DNA of 64,000 bases, from NCBI RefSeq assembly GCF_003935895.2, contig NZ_CP054058.1:3639177-3703176 (forward strand). The letters run 5' to 3'. The notes below the pieces were generated by a model. That model worked only from the letters and a program-made list of their open reading frames with translations, ran no database searches and was not told the origin of the DNA. The first letter of the stretch is position 1, and each line of letters opens with the position of its first letter. The position numbers and the translations under genes were made by a program. Positions 38,368-46,948 of this stretch are shown one piece after another. Origin of the DNA: Scandinavium goeteborgense. GTDB lineage: Bacteria; Pseudomonadota; Gammaproteobacteria; Enterobacterales; Enterobacteriaceae.

Positions 38368-39255
38368 ATGGTAAAGAAAAATGTTTTCCTCTGTCTTTTT
38401 GCCGCCGCGGTTGGCTTTTCAGGACTGGCGCATGCCGCTGATAAAGAGGGCCCGTCGGCAGAGGAAATGGAAAAAATTGCAAAGATGACGGCCAACCCGA
38501 TTGGGGCCGCCTGGATGTTCTGGACGCAATATGACAACACCACCTTCAGAGGCGATAAATTCAATGGCACGGTGTCCCGAACCACGATTCAGCCGGTGAT
38601 GTCCTTTCCCTTAAAGTTTGGTCAACAGGACTGGAATTTAATCGTCAGACCGGTGTTCCAGTTCTATAACACCCCGAACCTGGGCAACGTTACCACGCAC
38701 GGAGACGGAGCCATGTTTGCTCACGGCAGAACCAGCGGCATGGGCGACACCGGGTTATTAACCCTCGTCGGTCCGAACCGCGAAGATGGTTTCATCTGGG
38801 GCGTCGGTGCAACGCAGCTCTTCGATACCGCCGAGAATGACTTCCAGGGACAGGGCCGTTATCAGGCAGGCCCGGCGCTCCTGGTCGCAAAATTAGCCCC
38901 GCATCCTGGCGGCACCAACCTGGGATTATTGGCACAGCACTGGTGGTCTGCGGATAATAAAAGCAACCGCAAAGACACCAACCATACCGATATTCAGTAT
39001 TTCATTAACTACCGTTTAAGCGGCACCGAGTTAATTGGTATGAGTCCCGATATCACCATTGACTGGAAGAAAAAACAGGGTGACCGCTTAACGCTCCCGA
39101 TTGGTTTAGGTTATTCCAATGTCGTCAAAATAGGCAAACTGCCGGTACGCTTTGCCGCGGAATTACAATATTCCGTCATTTCGCCTGACGATATTGGGTC
39201 CCGCTGGAACCTTAAATTCATGTTCATCCCGGTTTTACCTAGCCCGTTCCTTTAA
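38368..39255 (+). CDS. Predicted outer-membrane beta-barrel protein
   Basis: This 295-aa precursor has a signal peptide (MVKKNVFLCLFAAAVGFSGLAHA) and then alternating amphipathic strands typical of barrels (LIVRPVFQFYN, GFIWGVGATQLFD, YFINYRLSG, FAAELQYSVI, NLKFMFIPVLP). Relatives are often mislabelled neuromedin U or transporter in databases. The C-terminal signature is weak (PSPFL rather than ending in Phe). Substrate unknown. The adjacent regulator suggests a two-gene unit. Confidence 0.7.
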   Translation: MVKKNVFLCLFAAAVGFSGLAHAADKEGPSAEEMEKIAKMTANPIGAAWMFWTQYDNTTFRGDKFNGTVSRTTIQPVMSFPLKFGQQDWNLIVRPVFQFYNTPNLGNVTTHGDGAMFAHGRTSGMGDTGLLTLVGPNREDGFIWGVGATQLFDTAENDFQGQGRYQAGPALLVAKLAPHPGGTNLGLLAQHWWSADNKSNRKDTNHTDIQYFINYRLSGTELIGMSPDITIDWKKKQGDRLTLPIGLGYSNVVKIGKLPVRFAAELQYSVISPDDIGSRWNLKFMFIPVLPSPFL

Positions 39256-39284
39256 CGGGAATGCGTGCGCGTGTGTTAGCACGT

Positions 39285-39316
39285 CGCGCCCTCTCCCCCA
39301 GGAGAGGGAAAAAAAC
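39285..39316. repeat. Partial GGGAGAGGG-family repeat
   Basis: GCGCCCTCTCCCCCAGGAGAGGG followed by an A-run matches one arm of the composite repeat at 33380. It lies between convergent barrel and hiuH genes and could act as their terminator. Confidence 0.65.
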
Positions 39317-39333
39317 AAACCAGGAGGGGGCTC

Positions 39334-39669
39334 TCAGGACCCGCGATAGGTTGACCAGCCCCAGGGGGCAATCAGAAACGGCAAATGATAATGGTCTCCG
39401 CTTCGCGGCAAGATGACGTCAATTTGCGCCGACGGATACAGTGTCTCCCGCCCGGTTTGCACAAACCACTGCCCAATCTCCGCCGTCAGTCGATAGCGCC
39501 CTGGGGCTAAATCGCCCTCGGCCATCGAACCAATGCGCCCGTCGGCGTTGGTTTCTGCCTCCTTCACCAACGTCCAGCCGCTTTCCGTTTGCTGCTCCAG
39601 GCGAATCATCACGCCCGCCGCCGGTTTTCCGAGCGACGTATCCAGGATGTGAGTCGAAATATGGCTCAT
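39334..39669 (-). CDS. hiuH: 5-hydroxyisourate hydrolase (transthyretin-like)
   Basis: This 111-aa protein has the family N-terminal motif ISTHILDTSLGKPAAGV and the diagnostic C-terminal tetrapeptide YRGS. It hydrolyses 5-hydroxyisourate, the urate oxidation product, to OHCU. There is no signal peptide, so it is cytosolic. The ATG overlaps the stop of the upstream fused gene (4 nt), making it the last gene of the leftward operon hpxJ - fusion - hiuH. In Klebsiella the counterpart is hpxT. Confidence 0.95.
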   Translation of the reverse strand: MSHISTHILDTSLGKPAAGVMIRLEQQTESGWTLVKEAETNADGRIGSMAEGDLAPGRYRLTAEIGQWFVQTGRETLYPSAQIDVILPRSGDHYHLPFLIAPWGWSTYRGS

Positions 39670-41426
39670 CGGGCAAACACTCCTTCCAGTCGAAGTTGGG
39701 TAATTTGTCGCAGCTGGCGCAGCGCCTCCTGCACTTCCTCCGTCTCGGAGTTGTTCAGCCGCTGTTGCAGAATCGAGAGGATCTCCTCTCCGCTACGCCC
39801 TTTGGCGCGGATCAGAAACACCCGACCAAACCGCGCTTCATATTCGGCGTTCCCTTGGGCCAGCGCCTGTGTCAGCGCCACATCATGGCTATTGACGGCA
39901 GACTGCTCCTGGCGTGAAAACGCCGATTCCGCTGAAACCCCTTTCGGTTTGTCACCAATACGCGGGTGCGCCGCCAGAGCCCTATCCAGCTCCGCTAACT
40001 GCCAGCGTTCACTCAGCGCGACGGCGGTTTCCAGCAGCTGTTCAACGCTCGAAAAAGGCCGCGCCGCCACCAGCGATTGCTGCCATTCCGGCAGCGCAAC
40101 GCAGGCCGCAATCATCGCTGACGCCTGTTCCTGGCGGGCGGCATTAAACTGCTGCAATGCATCCGGTTGCACAATTTCCTGTACCGCCAGGCTAAACGCC
40201 TGCAACGCCACCGCCACGTCAGTCGCCTCGACGGATTCCGCCGGGTGATGGCTTATCCCGCCCGCGCAGCGCACAAACAGCATCGCCACCGGCCAGCGTT
40301 CGGCCAGCGCCATTGAATCGTGTCCGGCGCCGCTCGGCAGCGTTAGCGCTCTGCCCTGCACGTTTTCGCAGGCGCGAATCAGCGTGTGCTGCAGCGCCGG
40401 ATCGCATGGCGTGGCGGGCGTGGTGTAGAAAATATCGTGGGAGAACGTCAGGCCGCGCTTCTGGGCAATCTGCTGCGCTTTTTCCAGCAGCGTTACCAGC
40501 AACACTTCGCGCGTTTCATCTGACGGACTGCGAATATCAAGGCTCAGCGAGACGCTGCCGGGAATGACGTTTACCGCGCCGGGCTGGCAATTCAGCGTGC
40601 CGACCGTCGCCACCAGCGTCGGGTCGCTCGCCTGGGTCAGTTGCTCAACGGCCACCATCCATTCGGCGGCCCCGGCCAGCGCATCGCGGCGCAGATTCAT
40701 CGGCACCGTTCCGGCGTGCCCGGCTTCACCGTCGAAGCGACAGTTCAAACGACGCGCGCCGTTGATAGCGGTCACCACGCCCAACGCTAAACTTGCGCCT
40801 TCCAGCACCGGCCCCTGCTCAATATGCAACTCGAGGCTGGCGCTAAATTCTTGCGGTAAACGCGCCGCGTGCGCGATGCGCGACGGGTCCAGCCCGGCGT
40901 TCACCATGGCCTGCGCCACGCTGATGCCCTGCGCATCACAACAATCCAGCCATTCCTGCGGCCAGGTGCCGGTCAGCCCACGGCTGCCGAGCAGCGTGAT
41001 GCCAAACCGGGTGCCCTCTTCGTCGCCGAAACCGACGATTTCAATCGCCTGCTCCGCGCGCACCTGATGGCGGTTCAGCCACGCCACGACCTCAATGGCC
41101 GTCAGCACGCCGAGCATACCGTCGTAGCGTCCGGCATTGCGTACCGTATCCAGGTGCGAACCGAGCAGCAGCGCGGGCGCGCCTTCCTGTTGTGCTTCGT
41201 AGCGCCCACAAATATTGCCCACCGCGTCCTGCCAGGTGGTCATGCCCGCCTCGGCCATCCATTGCGCGACGCGTGCGTTAGCCTGTAAATGTTCGGGCGA
41301 GAGGTATACCCGGGTCAGTTCCCCGGGCGTGGCACTGATTTCTGCCAGTTGGTCGCTGCGCGCCATGACGCGAGCCGCCGCCTGCCGGGCTTCTTCAGAC
41401 GTCATTGGCATTACGTTCTTTGGCAT
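39666..41426 (-). CDS. Fusion protein: allantoate amidohydrolase + OHCU decarboxylase
   Basis: This 586-aa product joins two enzymes. Residues 1 to about 412 form an M20-type allantoate amidohydrolase (HpxK/AllC-like) with metal ligands His91 (GSHLDTV), Asp102 (DGMLG), Glu136-Glu137 (GDEEGTRF), His200 (ELHIEQGP) and a final His in ISHHPAE. Residues about 416-586 form a UraD/HpxQ-like OHCU decarboxylase with the catalytic HPRIGDK motif. They act at steps separated by racemase and allantoinase: OHCU to S-allantoin, and allantoate to ureidoglycine plus ammonia. Both halves keep active-site residues. The gene starts 3 bp past hpxJ. Confidence 0.92.
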   Translation of the reverse strand: MPKNVMPMTSEEARQAAARVMARSDQLAEISATPGELTRVYLSPEHLQANARVAQWMAEAGMTTWQDAVGNICGRYEAQQEGAPALLLGSHLDTVRNAGRYDGMLGVLTAIEVVAWLNRHQVRAEQAIEIVGFGDEEGTRFGITLLGSRGLTGTWPQEWLDCCDAQGISVAQAMVNAGLDPSRIAHAARLPQEFSASLELHIEQGPVLEGASLALGVVTAINGARRLNCRFDGEAGHAGTVPMNLRRDALAGAAEWMVAVEQLTQASDPTLVATVGTLNCQPGAVNVIPGSVSLSLDIRSPSDETREVLLVTLLEKAQQIAQKRGLTFSHDIFYTTPATPCDPALQHTLIRACENVQGRALTLPSGAGHDSMALAERWPVAMLFVRCAGGISHHPAESVEATDVAVALQAFSLAVQEIVQPDALQQFNAARQEQASAMIAACVALPEWQQSLVAARPFSSVEQLLETAVALSERWQLAELDRALAAHPRIGDKPKGVSAESAFSRQEQSAVNSHDVALTQALAQGNAEYEARFGRVFLIRAKGRSGEEILSILQQRLNNSETEEVQEALRQLRQITQLRLEGVFAR

Positions 41427-41429
41427 AAA

Positions 41430-42668
41430 TCACCCCTCGTAGGTGTCCCAGGCCGCCTGCATCGCAGCGCCCTGAGTGGTGGCGAAGCCCAGACGGTTCA
41501 ACACCGCTTCCAGCGCGGTCAGAGTCTGCAATACGCAGTCTTTACGCGCGTTGTAGCCCATGGTGCCGATGCGCCAGATTTTGCCCGCCAGCGGGCCAAA
41601 CGAGGTGCCAATTTCGATGTGGAAATCGTTGAGCAGGCGCTGGCGCACTTCTTCACCGTGCACGCCAGCCGGAATAACCACCCCGAGCACGTTATTCATT
41701 TTGTGGGAGATATCGCCGAAGACCTCGAGACCCATGCCCTGAATGCCGTTTAGCATGGCGCGACCGTGCAGTTCGTGGCGGGCGATCAGCGCGTCCATCC
41801 CTTCTTCCAGCATGATCCGCGCACATTCCCGGGCGGCGAACAGCATGCTGGTGGCTTCGGTGTGGTGATTCAGGCGTTCTGGGCCCCAGTAGTCCATCAC
41901 CATGCCAAGATCGAAATAGTTCGACCAAATCATTTCGTCTTCACCGTCCTGATGCAGATCGGTGCGGATCCCCTGCTCCACGCATTTTCGCGCGCGGATC
42001 ACCGCTTCCATTTCAGCGCTGAGCGTGATCGGCGAGCTGCCCGACGGGCCGCCAAGGCATTTCTGTAACCCGGCGGAAACCGCATCCAGCCCCCAGGCGT
42101 CGGTGTCGAGCGCGTTACCGCCGAGCGACGCGGTGGCATCGGTGTAAAACAGCACCCCGTGGCGACGGCAAATTTCACCGAGATTTTCCAGCGGTTGCAG
42201 CATCGTAGTGGAGGTGTCGCCCTGCACCGTCAGCAGCAGACGCGGTTTAACGCGCTTGATCTCATCTTCAATACGATCGGCACTGAATACCTCGCCCCAC
42301 GGGACTTCGATGACGTGGACCTCGGCCCGACAGCGACGGGCAATTTCACACAGCAAATGACCGAAGCGGCCAAACACCGGGACCAGCACTTTATCGCCAG
42401 GGCGAATGGCCGACAGCAGAATCGCCTCGATTCCGGCGCGGGAGGTCCCATCCACCAGCATCGTCCAGCGATTTTCGGTGCGGAACACGCCGCGATAAAG
42501 CGCCATCACTTCGTTCATGTAGCCGGTCATCACCGGATCGTACTGGCCGATCAGCTGGCTGGACATGGCGCGTAGCACGCGCGGATCGGCGTTGATCGGC
42601 CCCGGTCCCATCAGCAGGCGGTGAGGAGGATTAACGGGCGTAAATGGCTGAACCTCGAGCATGGACAC
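41430..42668 (-). CDS. hpxJ: Ureidoglycine-glyoxylate aminotransferase (PucG/HpxJ type)
   Basis: This 412-aa class V PLP aminotransferase has Asp in FYTDATASLGGN near residue 177 and the Schiff-base Lys203 in AGLQKCLGGPSG. It transfers the amino group of ureidoglycine to an oxo acid such as glyoxylate, giving oxalurate. It is first in the leftward operon, followed at once by the allantoate amidohydrolase that makes its substrate. Related alanine-glyoxylate aminotransferases are excluded by context rather than by a unique motif. Confidence 0.88.
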   Translation of the reverse strand: MSMLEVQPFTPVNPPHRLLMGPGPINADPRVLRAMSSQLIGQYDPVMTGYMNEVMALYRGVFRTENRWTMLVDGTSRAGIEAILLSAIRPGDKVLVPVFGRFGHLLCEIARRCRAEVHVIEVPWGEVFSADRIEDEIKRVKPRLLLTVQGDTSTTMLQPLENLGEICRRHGVLFYTDATASLGGNALDTDAWGLDAVSAGLQKCLGGPSGSSPITLSAEMEAVIRARKCVEQGIRTDLHQDGEDEMIWSNYFDLGMVMDYWGPERLNHHTEATSMLFAARECARIMLEEGMDALIARHELHGRAMLNGIQGMGLEVFGDISHKMNNVLGVVIPAGVHGEEVRQRLLNDFHIEIGTSFGPLAGKIWRIGTMGYNARKDCVLQTLTALEAVLNRLGFATTQGAAMQAAWDTYEG

Positions 42669-42693
42669 ATCCTTTGGTCTGGAAACCGGTTAT

Positions 42694-42737
42694 TGAAACG
42701 AATGATTCTTTAATATCGTTTTTGCAACGAATGTGCC
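42694..42737 (-). promoter_or_regulatory. Two degenerate HpxU-type half-dyads before hpxJ
   Basis: TGAAACGAATG begins at 42694 and TGCAACGAATG at 42723. Both match the left part of the TG(A/C)AACGAAAGTTGCA dyads found at 43692 and 49330. They lie 25-70 bp upstream of the hpxJ start. Confidence 0.5.
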
Positions 42738-42840
42738 AGCGCGGTTTTTCCGCTTTGCGCATGAGTCAGGCCCATTAATCCGTCCCGTGTTGATTCAAAA
42801 CGGAACCCTGCTCAGGTGCAATTGCACCATCGCAGGGCGT

Positions 42841-43680
42841 TTAGCGCTGTTCGAGTTCGTCGAGGGTGTGATAAAGGTCGGCGATGTGATGAATGCGCTG
42901 GCGGCCGTCGCTGAGGGTGCTGTGCAGCAAGGCGTTGGCGAGTAAATTCACCAGGCTCATGGCGCTGCTGTAGCTGTCGAACGCCGAGACGCTGTCCAGC
43001 GGGGCCGCAAAGTGCCAGCGGCAACGGGTGCGAATGCCGACAGCCTGCGGCTCGCTCAGCACCAGCACCTGTGCCTGTTGGGCCTGCAACGCTTCGAGCA
43101 GCGGGCGGATCACCCGTGGACGACGGCGAAACGCCACCACAATCACCAGGTCATCCGGGGTGATATCCACCACCTCTTCCGCCAGCGTCTGCCCGGGCTG
43201 CGGCATGAGCCAGACGTTGCCACGGCTTTGCATCAGCTGTTGACGTAGATGCAGCGCCACCGGGCTGCTGTTGCGCAGGCCGACGATCAACACGCGCTTT
43301 GCGGCGCTTAGCGCGGCGACCACTTCGGCAAACAGGTCGGCATCCAGCGCGTTGACCCACTGGGTAAGATTCGCCATTTCCTGTTTATAGTGACGCGCCA
43401 GCAGCGTGTTACCCTGCACCGCATCACGATCGCCGGTGAGCGGCATCCCGCTCTGGCGCAGGGTTCGCAGCTCGTCGCGCATGTCTTTGAAGCGCTCATA
43501 GCCCAGATGGCGGAACAGGCGGCTGACGGTGGCTTTGGATACCCCGCTGAGCCGCGCCAGCTCGGCGCTGTTGTAGCTCACCAGATCGTCAAAGTGATCC
43601 ATGATGAACGCCGCGACGCGCTGTTCCTGTGGAGAAAGTTCGTTGTAACACGCCCTCAGGCGCTCATCCAGCTGCTGCAT
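42841..43680 (-). CDS. hpxU: RpiR-family transcriptional regulator HpxU
   Basis: This 279-aa protein has an N-terminal RpiR helix-turn-helix (residues 1-77, with YNSAELARLSGVSKATVSRLFRHLGYERFKDMR) and a C-terminal SIS sugar-isomerase-like domain (VLIVGLRNSSPVALHLRQQL near 138, VVAFRRRPRVIRPLLEAL). Its Klebsiella counterpart represses the allantoate and oxamate genes. It sits between, and divergent from, hpxW, with a dyad operator directly ahead of its own ribosome-binding site, indicating autoregulation. The effector is probably a pathway intermediate. Confidence 0.9.
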   Translation of the reverse strand: MQQLDERLRACYNELSPQEQRVAAFIMDHFDDLVSYNSAELARLSGVSKATVSRLFRHLGYERFKDMRDELRTLRQSGMPLTGDRDAVQGNTLLARHYKQEMANLTQWVNALDADLFAEVVAALSAAKRVLIVGLRNSSPVALHLRQQLMQSRGNVWLMPQPGQTLAEEVVDITPDDLVIVVAFRRRPRVIRPLLEALQAQQAQVLVLSEPQAVGIRTRCRWHFAAPLDSVSAFDSYSSAMSLVNLLANALLHSTLSDGRQRIHHIADLYHTLDELEQR

Positions 43681-43691
43681 ATCCCGTCTCC

Positions 43692-43707
43692 TGCAACTTT
43701 CGTTTCA
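43692..43707. promoter_or_regulatory. Putative HpxU operator, hpxU-hpxW divergent promoters
   Basis: TGCAACTTTCGTTTCA reads TGAAAC-GAAA-GTTGCA on the other strand, a near-perfect dyad. It ends a few bases before the hpxU Shine-Dalgarno GGAG (43686-43689) and lies 87 bp before hpxW. It differs at one position from the dyad at 49330. Confidence 0.65.
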
Positions 43708-43793
43708 ACTCAGGCTGACACAGCAAAAGCGCATTCGTCAATCTGGAACGTTTTTTGCCTGATGAGAAAGAAGAGCGTCCACGGAGAAACATC

Positions 43794-45377
43794 ATGCAAA
43801 GTAATTTGGCCCCCGGTGCCATGGCGGTAACCCCTCATCATCTCGCCAGCGAATCGGCGCTTTCCGTATTGCGGCACGGCGGCGATGCCATCGAAGCGAT
43901 GGTGGCGGCCGCAGCGACCATCGCCGTGGTGTATCCCCATATGAACGGCATTGGCGGCGACGGTTTCTGGCTGATTGTTCCGCCGGGCGGCGATCCGATT
44001 GCCATTGACGCCAGCGGCGCCTCCGGGGCGCAGGCAACGCTGGCGTATTACGACGGCCATGCCGCCATTCCTCATCGCGGGGCGAAAGCTGCACTGACCG
44101 TGCCGGGCACCGTGAGCGGCTGGGATGAAGCGCTGAAGGTTTCCGCAGGGCTGGGCGGTGGGCAACTTCCGCTTTCACGTCTGCTGGCGGATGCGATTCG
44201 CTATGCCGCCGACGGCATTCCGGTGACGTCTTCCCAGGCGAGCGCCACGCAGAGTAAATATCATGAGCTTTCCGGCGTGCCGGGCTTTGCCGGGACGTTT
44301 TTACAGCGCGGCGAAGTGCCCACTGCAGGCAGCCGTTTCTGCCAGCCGCGCCTCGCCCGCACCTTGACGCGTCTGGCGAATGACGGCCTCGGCAGCTTTT
44401 ATCGCGGGCCGCTGGCGCAGCTGATGGCGGAAGAGTTTCAGGCCACCGGATGTCCATTGACCGCGCAGGATCTCGCCGGGCATCGCGCGCGCCGTCGCGT
44501 GCCGCTGAAGCTCAGCCACCAGCAGGGCGACATTTTCAATATGACGCCTCCGACCCAAGGGCTGGTATCGCTGGCGATCCTCGGCATTACCGATCATCTC
44601 GATATGGCTAACGCTGATGAGGTACAGACCATCCACCGCATCGTGGAAGCCACCAAACGGGCGTTCAGCCTGCGCGATAAATACATCACCGACCCGCGCC
44701 ATGTGACGCTGCCGGTGCAAAGCCTGCTCGAAGCTGCTCCGTTGCAGGAGATGGCAGCCAGCATTGACGATCATCACGCCGCGCCGTGGGGCAAAGGTAA
44801 AGGCCCGGGGGATACCGTCTGGCTCGGCGTTATCGACGGCAACGGGCTGGCGGTGTCGTTTATTCAGAGTATTTATCACGAGTTTGGCAGTGGCGTGGTG
44901 CTGCCGGAAAGCGGCATCCTGCTGCAAAACCGCGGCGCGGCGTTCAGCCTCGACCCGGATCACCTGCTGGCGCTGGCACCGGGCAAACAGCCTTTCCACA
45001 CGCTCAACCCGGCGGCGGCACGGCTGAAAGACGGTCGCACGATGGTGTACGGCACCATGGGCGGCGACGGCCAGCCGCAAACTCAGGCGGCGATTTTCAC
45101 CCGGCATGTGATTCAGGGCATGCCGTTGCAGGAAGCGGTTGCCGCGCCGCGTTGGCTATTGGGCCGCACCTGGGGCCAGTCGACGGATTCGCTCAAGCTG
45201 GAGGGCCGTTTCAGCGAAGCCACTTTCACCGCGCTGCGTGAAAAAGGGCACGACGTGGAATGGCTGCCGGGCATGAGTGAAGCGATGGGCCACGCCGGGG
45301 CGATTGTCCGTCACCCTAACGGCATGCTGGAAGGGGCGTACGATCCGCGCAGCAACGGCAGCGCAGCAGGATTCTAA
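43794..45377 (+). CDS. hpxW: Oxamate amidohydrolase HpxW (gamma-glutamyltransferase-like Ntn hydrolase)
   Basis: ATG at 43794 behind CGGAG gives 527 aa; the frame is open 13 codons upstream but without ribosome-binding signal. It is related to gamma-glutamyltransferases and matures by self-cleavage before the nucleophilic Thr, here Thr341 in GPGDTVWLGV. Klebsiella HpxW releases ammonia from oxamate to leave oxalate, the last nitrogen-yielding step of this route. No signal peptide is present, unlike periplasmic GGT. It is first in the operon hpxWXYZ. Confidence 0.92.
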   Translation: MQSNLAPGAMAVTPHHLASESALSVLRHGGDAIEAMVAAAATIAVVYPHMNGIGGDGFWLIVPPGGDPIAIDASGASGAQATLAYYDGHAAIPHRGAKAALTVPGTVSGWDEALKVSAGLGGGQLPLSRLLADAIRYAADGIPVTSSQASATQSKYHELSGVPGFAGTFLQRGEVPTAGSRFCQPRLARTLTRLANDGLGSFYRGPLAQLMAEEFQATGCPLTAQDLAGHRARRRVPLKLSHQQGDIFNMTPPTQGLVSLAILGITDHLDMANADEVQTIHRIVEATKRAFSLRDKYITDPRHVTLPVQSLLEAAPLQEMAASIDDHHAAPWGKGKGPGDTVWLGVIDGNGLAVSFIQSIYHEFGSGVVLPESGILLQNRGAAFSLDPDHLLALAPGKQPFHTLNPAAARLKDGRTMVYGTMGGDGQPQTQAAIFTRHVIQGMPLQEAVAAPRWLLGRTWGQSTDSLKLEGRFSEATFTALREKGHDVEWLPGMSEAMGHAGAIVRHPNGMLEGAYDPRSNGSAAGF

Positions 45378-45383
45378 GGAGCG

Positions 45384-45575
45384 ATGATGAACGAGAATGC
45401 GTTTAACTGGCCTGAATATATTCTGCTGATGGAACAGTTGTTAGCGGTGCCGCTGGATGCACCGCGTCGGGCAGAACTGGCGGTTCAGCTTAGCCGGATT
45501 GCCTCGATGGCCGAGCCGTTGATGGCGTTTGAGCTGCCGCTCCGTCAGGAAGGTGCAGGAGTGTATCAGCTATGA
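45384..45575 (+). CDS. hpxX: HpxX, AtzG-like small subunit (DUF4089)
   Basis: This 63-aa helical protein (WPEYILLMEQLLAVPLDAPRRAELAVQLSRIASMAEPLM) belongs to the AtzG group. AtzG forms a tight complex with the amidase AtzE and is needed for its stability. The gene overlaps the start of the hpxY amidase by 4 nt, matching that pairing. ATG at 45384 or the next codon may be the start. Confidence 0.88.
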   Translation: MMNENAFNWPEYILLMEQLLAVPLDAPRRAELAVQLSRIASMAEPLMAFELPLRQEGAGVYQL

Positions 45576-46948
45576 CACTGAGCATTCGGGACATTCAGCA
45601 AGGACTACGCTACCGCCAGTTCAGCGCGGTGGAACTGGCCCAGCAGACGCTGGCCCGCATTGCGCGGGATAACCCGCAGGTGAACGCCTTCACCGAAATC
45701 ACCGCCGACCGCATGCTGCGCGAAGCCGCGGATATTGACGCGCGCTTGCGTCGGGGCGAGGCGCTTCCGCCGCTCGCGGGCGTGCCGTTTGCGGTGAAAA
45801 ATTTGTTTGATATCGAAGGCGTGACCACTCTCGCCGGGGCGCAACTGTTCAGCGAAATGCCGCCAGCCGCCGCCGATGCGTTTGCCGTGCAGCAGTTGCA
45901 ACGCGTGGGCGCGACGCTGGCGGGGGCGCTGAATATGGACGCCTACGCCTACGGCTTTACGACGGAAAACAGCCATTACGGCCCGACCCGCAACCCGCGC
46001 GATTTGAACCGCATTGCAGGCGGTTCTTCCGGCGGGTCAGCCGCGGCGGTGGCGGCAAAACTGGTGAACTTTACGCTCGGCACCGACACCAACGGCTCGA
46101 TCCGCGTGCCCGCCTCGCTGTGCGGCGTGCTGGGCCTGAAGCCGACCTTTGGCCGTTTGTCGCGATCCGGTAGCCATCCGTTTGTCGCCAGCCTCGATCA
46201 CATCGGCCCGCTGGCGCGCTTTACCGACGATCTGGCCCACGTTTATGATGCCTTGCAGGGCCACGATCCGGACGATAAATGGCAGTCCTCCCGGGAGGTT
46301 TCGCCCGTTTCATCAATGCTGTCACAGACAACAAATCTGCGCTGCGCCGTGCTGGGCGGCTGGTTTGATGAATGGAGCGACTGTAGCGCTCGCGATGCGG
46401 TGGCCCGCGTGGCACACGCGCTTGGCGCAAATGAAAAACGGGAGTTGCCGAACGTGGCGCTGGCCCGTTCCGCCGCTTTTTTGCTGTCGGCGGCGGAAGG
46501 CGGCAACCACTATTTACCGGCGTTGCGCAGTGATGCAGAACGCTTTGAACCTCATTCCCGTGAACGCCTGCTGGCGGGGGCGATGACGCCGTCGGCCTGG
46601 TACACCCAGGCGCAGCGCTTTCGGGCGTGGTTTCGCGATACGACGCTGCCGTTGTTCAATGATTTTGACTTGCTGATTGCCCCGGCCACGCCGTGTAGCG
46701 CAACGCTGATTGGCGATACGTCGATGCGTATAAACGGCGTTGAACTGCCGACCAAAGCCAGCATGGGTATGCTGACACAGCCGATCTCTTTTCTCGGTCT
46801 GCCGGTGGTCAGTGTGCCACTCAAAACCCACAGCGGGCTGCCGATTGGCGTGCAGATTATTGGCGCGCCGTGGCAGGAAGCGCAGTGTTTGCAAGCCGCC
46901 TGGCAGCTTGAACAGGCCGGTATTCTTTATCAACAGGAAGACGTATGA
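45572..46948 (+). CDS. hpxY: HpxY, AtzE-family amidase
   Basis: This 458-aa amidase-signature enzyme shows the Ser-cisSer-Lys triad: Lys76 in FAVKNLFD, Ser in GGSSGGSAAA near 150-156, and nucleophile Ser176 in TDTNGSIRVPAS. AtzE removes an amide from 1-carboxybiuret in cyanurate degradation. In the hpx setting the natural substrate is unsettled, perhaps a ureido or oxamate-related compound. Overlaps with hpxX and hpxZ (4 nt each) indicate coupled translation. Confidence 0.9.
   Translation: MTLSIRDIQQGLRYRQFSAVELAQQTLARIARDNPQVNAFTEITADRMLREAADIDARLRRGEALPPLAGVPFAVKNLFDIEGVTTLAGAQLFSEMPPAAADAFAVQQLQRVGATLAGALNMDAYAYGFTTENSHYGPTRNPRDLNRIAGGSSGGSAAAVAAKLVNFTLGTDTNGSIRVPASLCGVLGLKPTFGRLSRSGSHPFVASLDHIGPLARFTDDLAHVYDALQGHDPDDKWQSSREVSPVSSMLSQTTNLRCAVLGGWFDEWSDCSARDAVARVAHALGANEKRELPNVALARSAAFLLSAAEGGNHYLPALRSDAERFEPHSRERLLAGAMTPSAWYTQAQRFRAWFRDTTLPLFNDFDLLIAPATPCSATLIGDTSMRINGVELPTKASMGMLTQPISFLGLPVVSVPLKTHSGLPIGVQIIGAPWQEAQCLQAAWQLEQAGILYQQEDV

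Noticed and set aside
38368..39255. Database-style label neuromedin U for the barrel protein
   Set aside because: That name is a propagated misannotation; the sequence shows a signal peptide and bacterial outer-membrane strands.
42816..42829. GGTGCAATTGCACC palindrome past hpxU as an operator or terminator
   Set aside because: Perfect but short, with no T-run and no promoter nearby; not enough to support a function.
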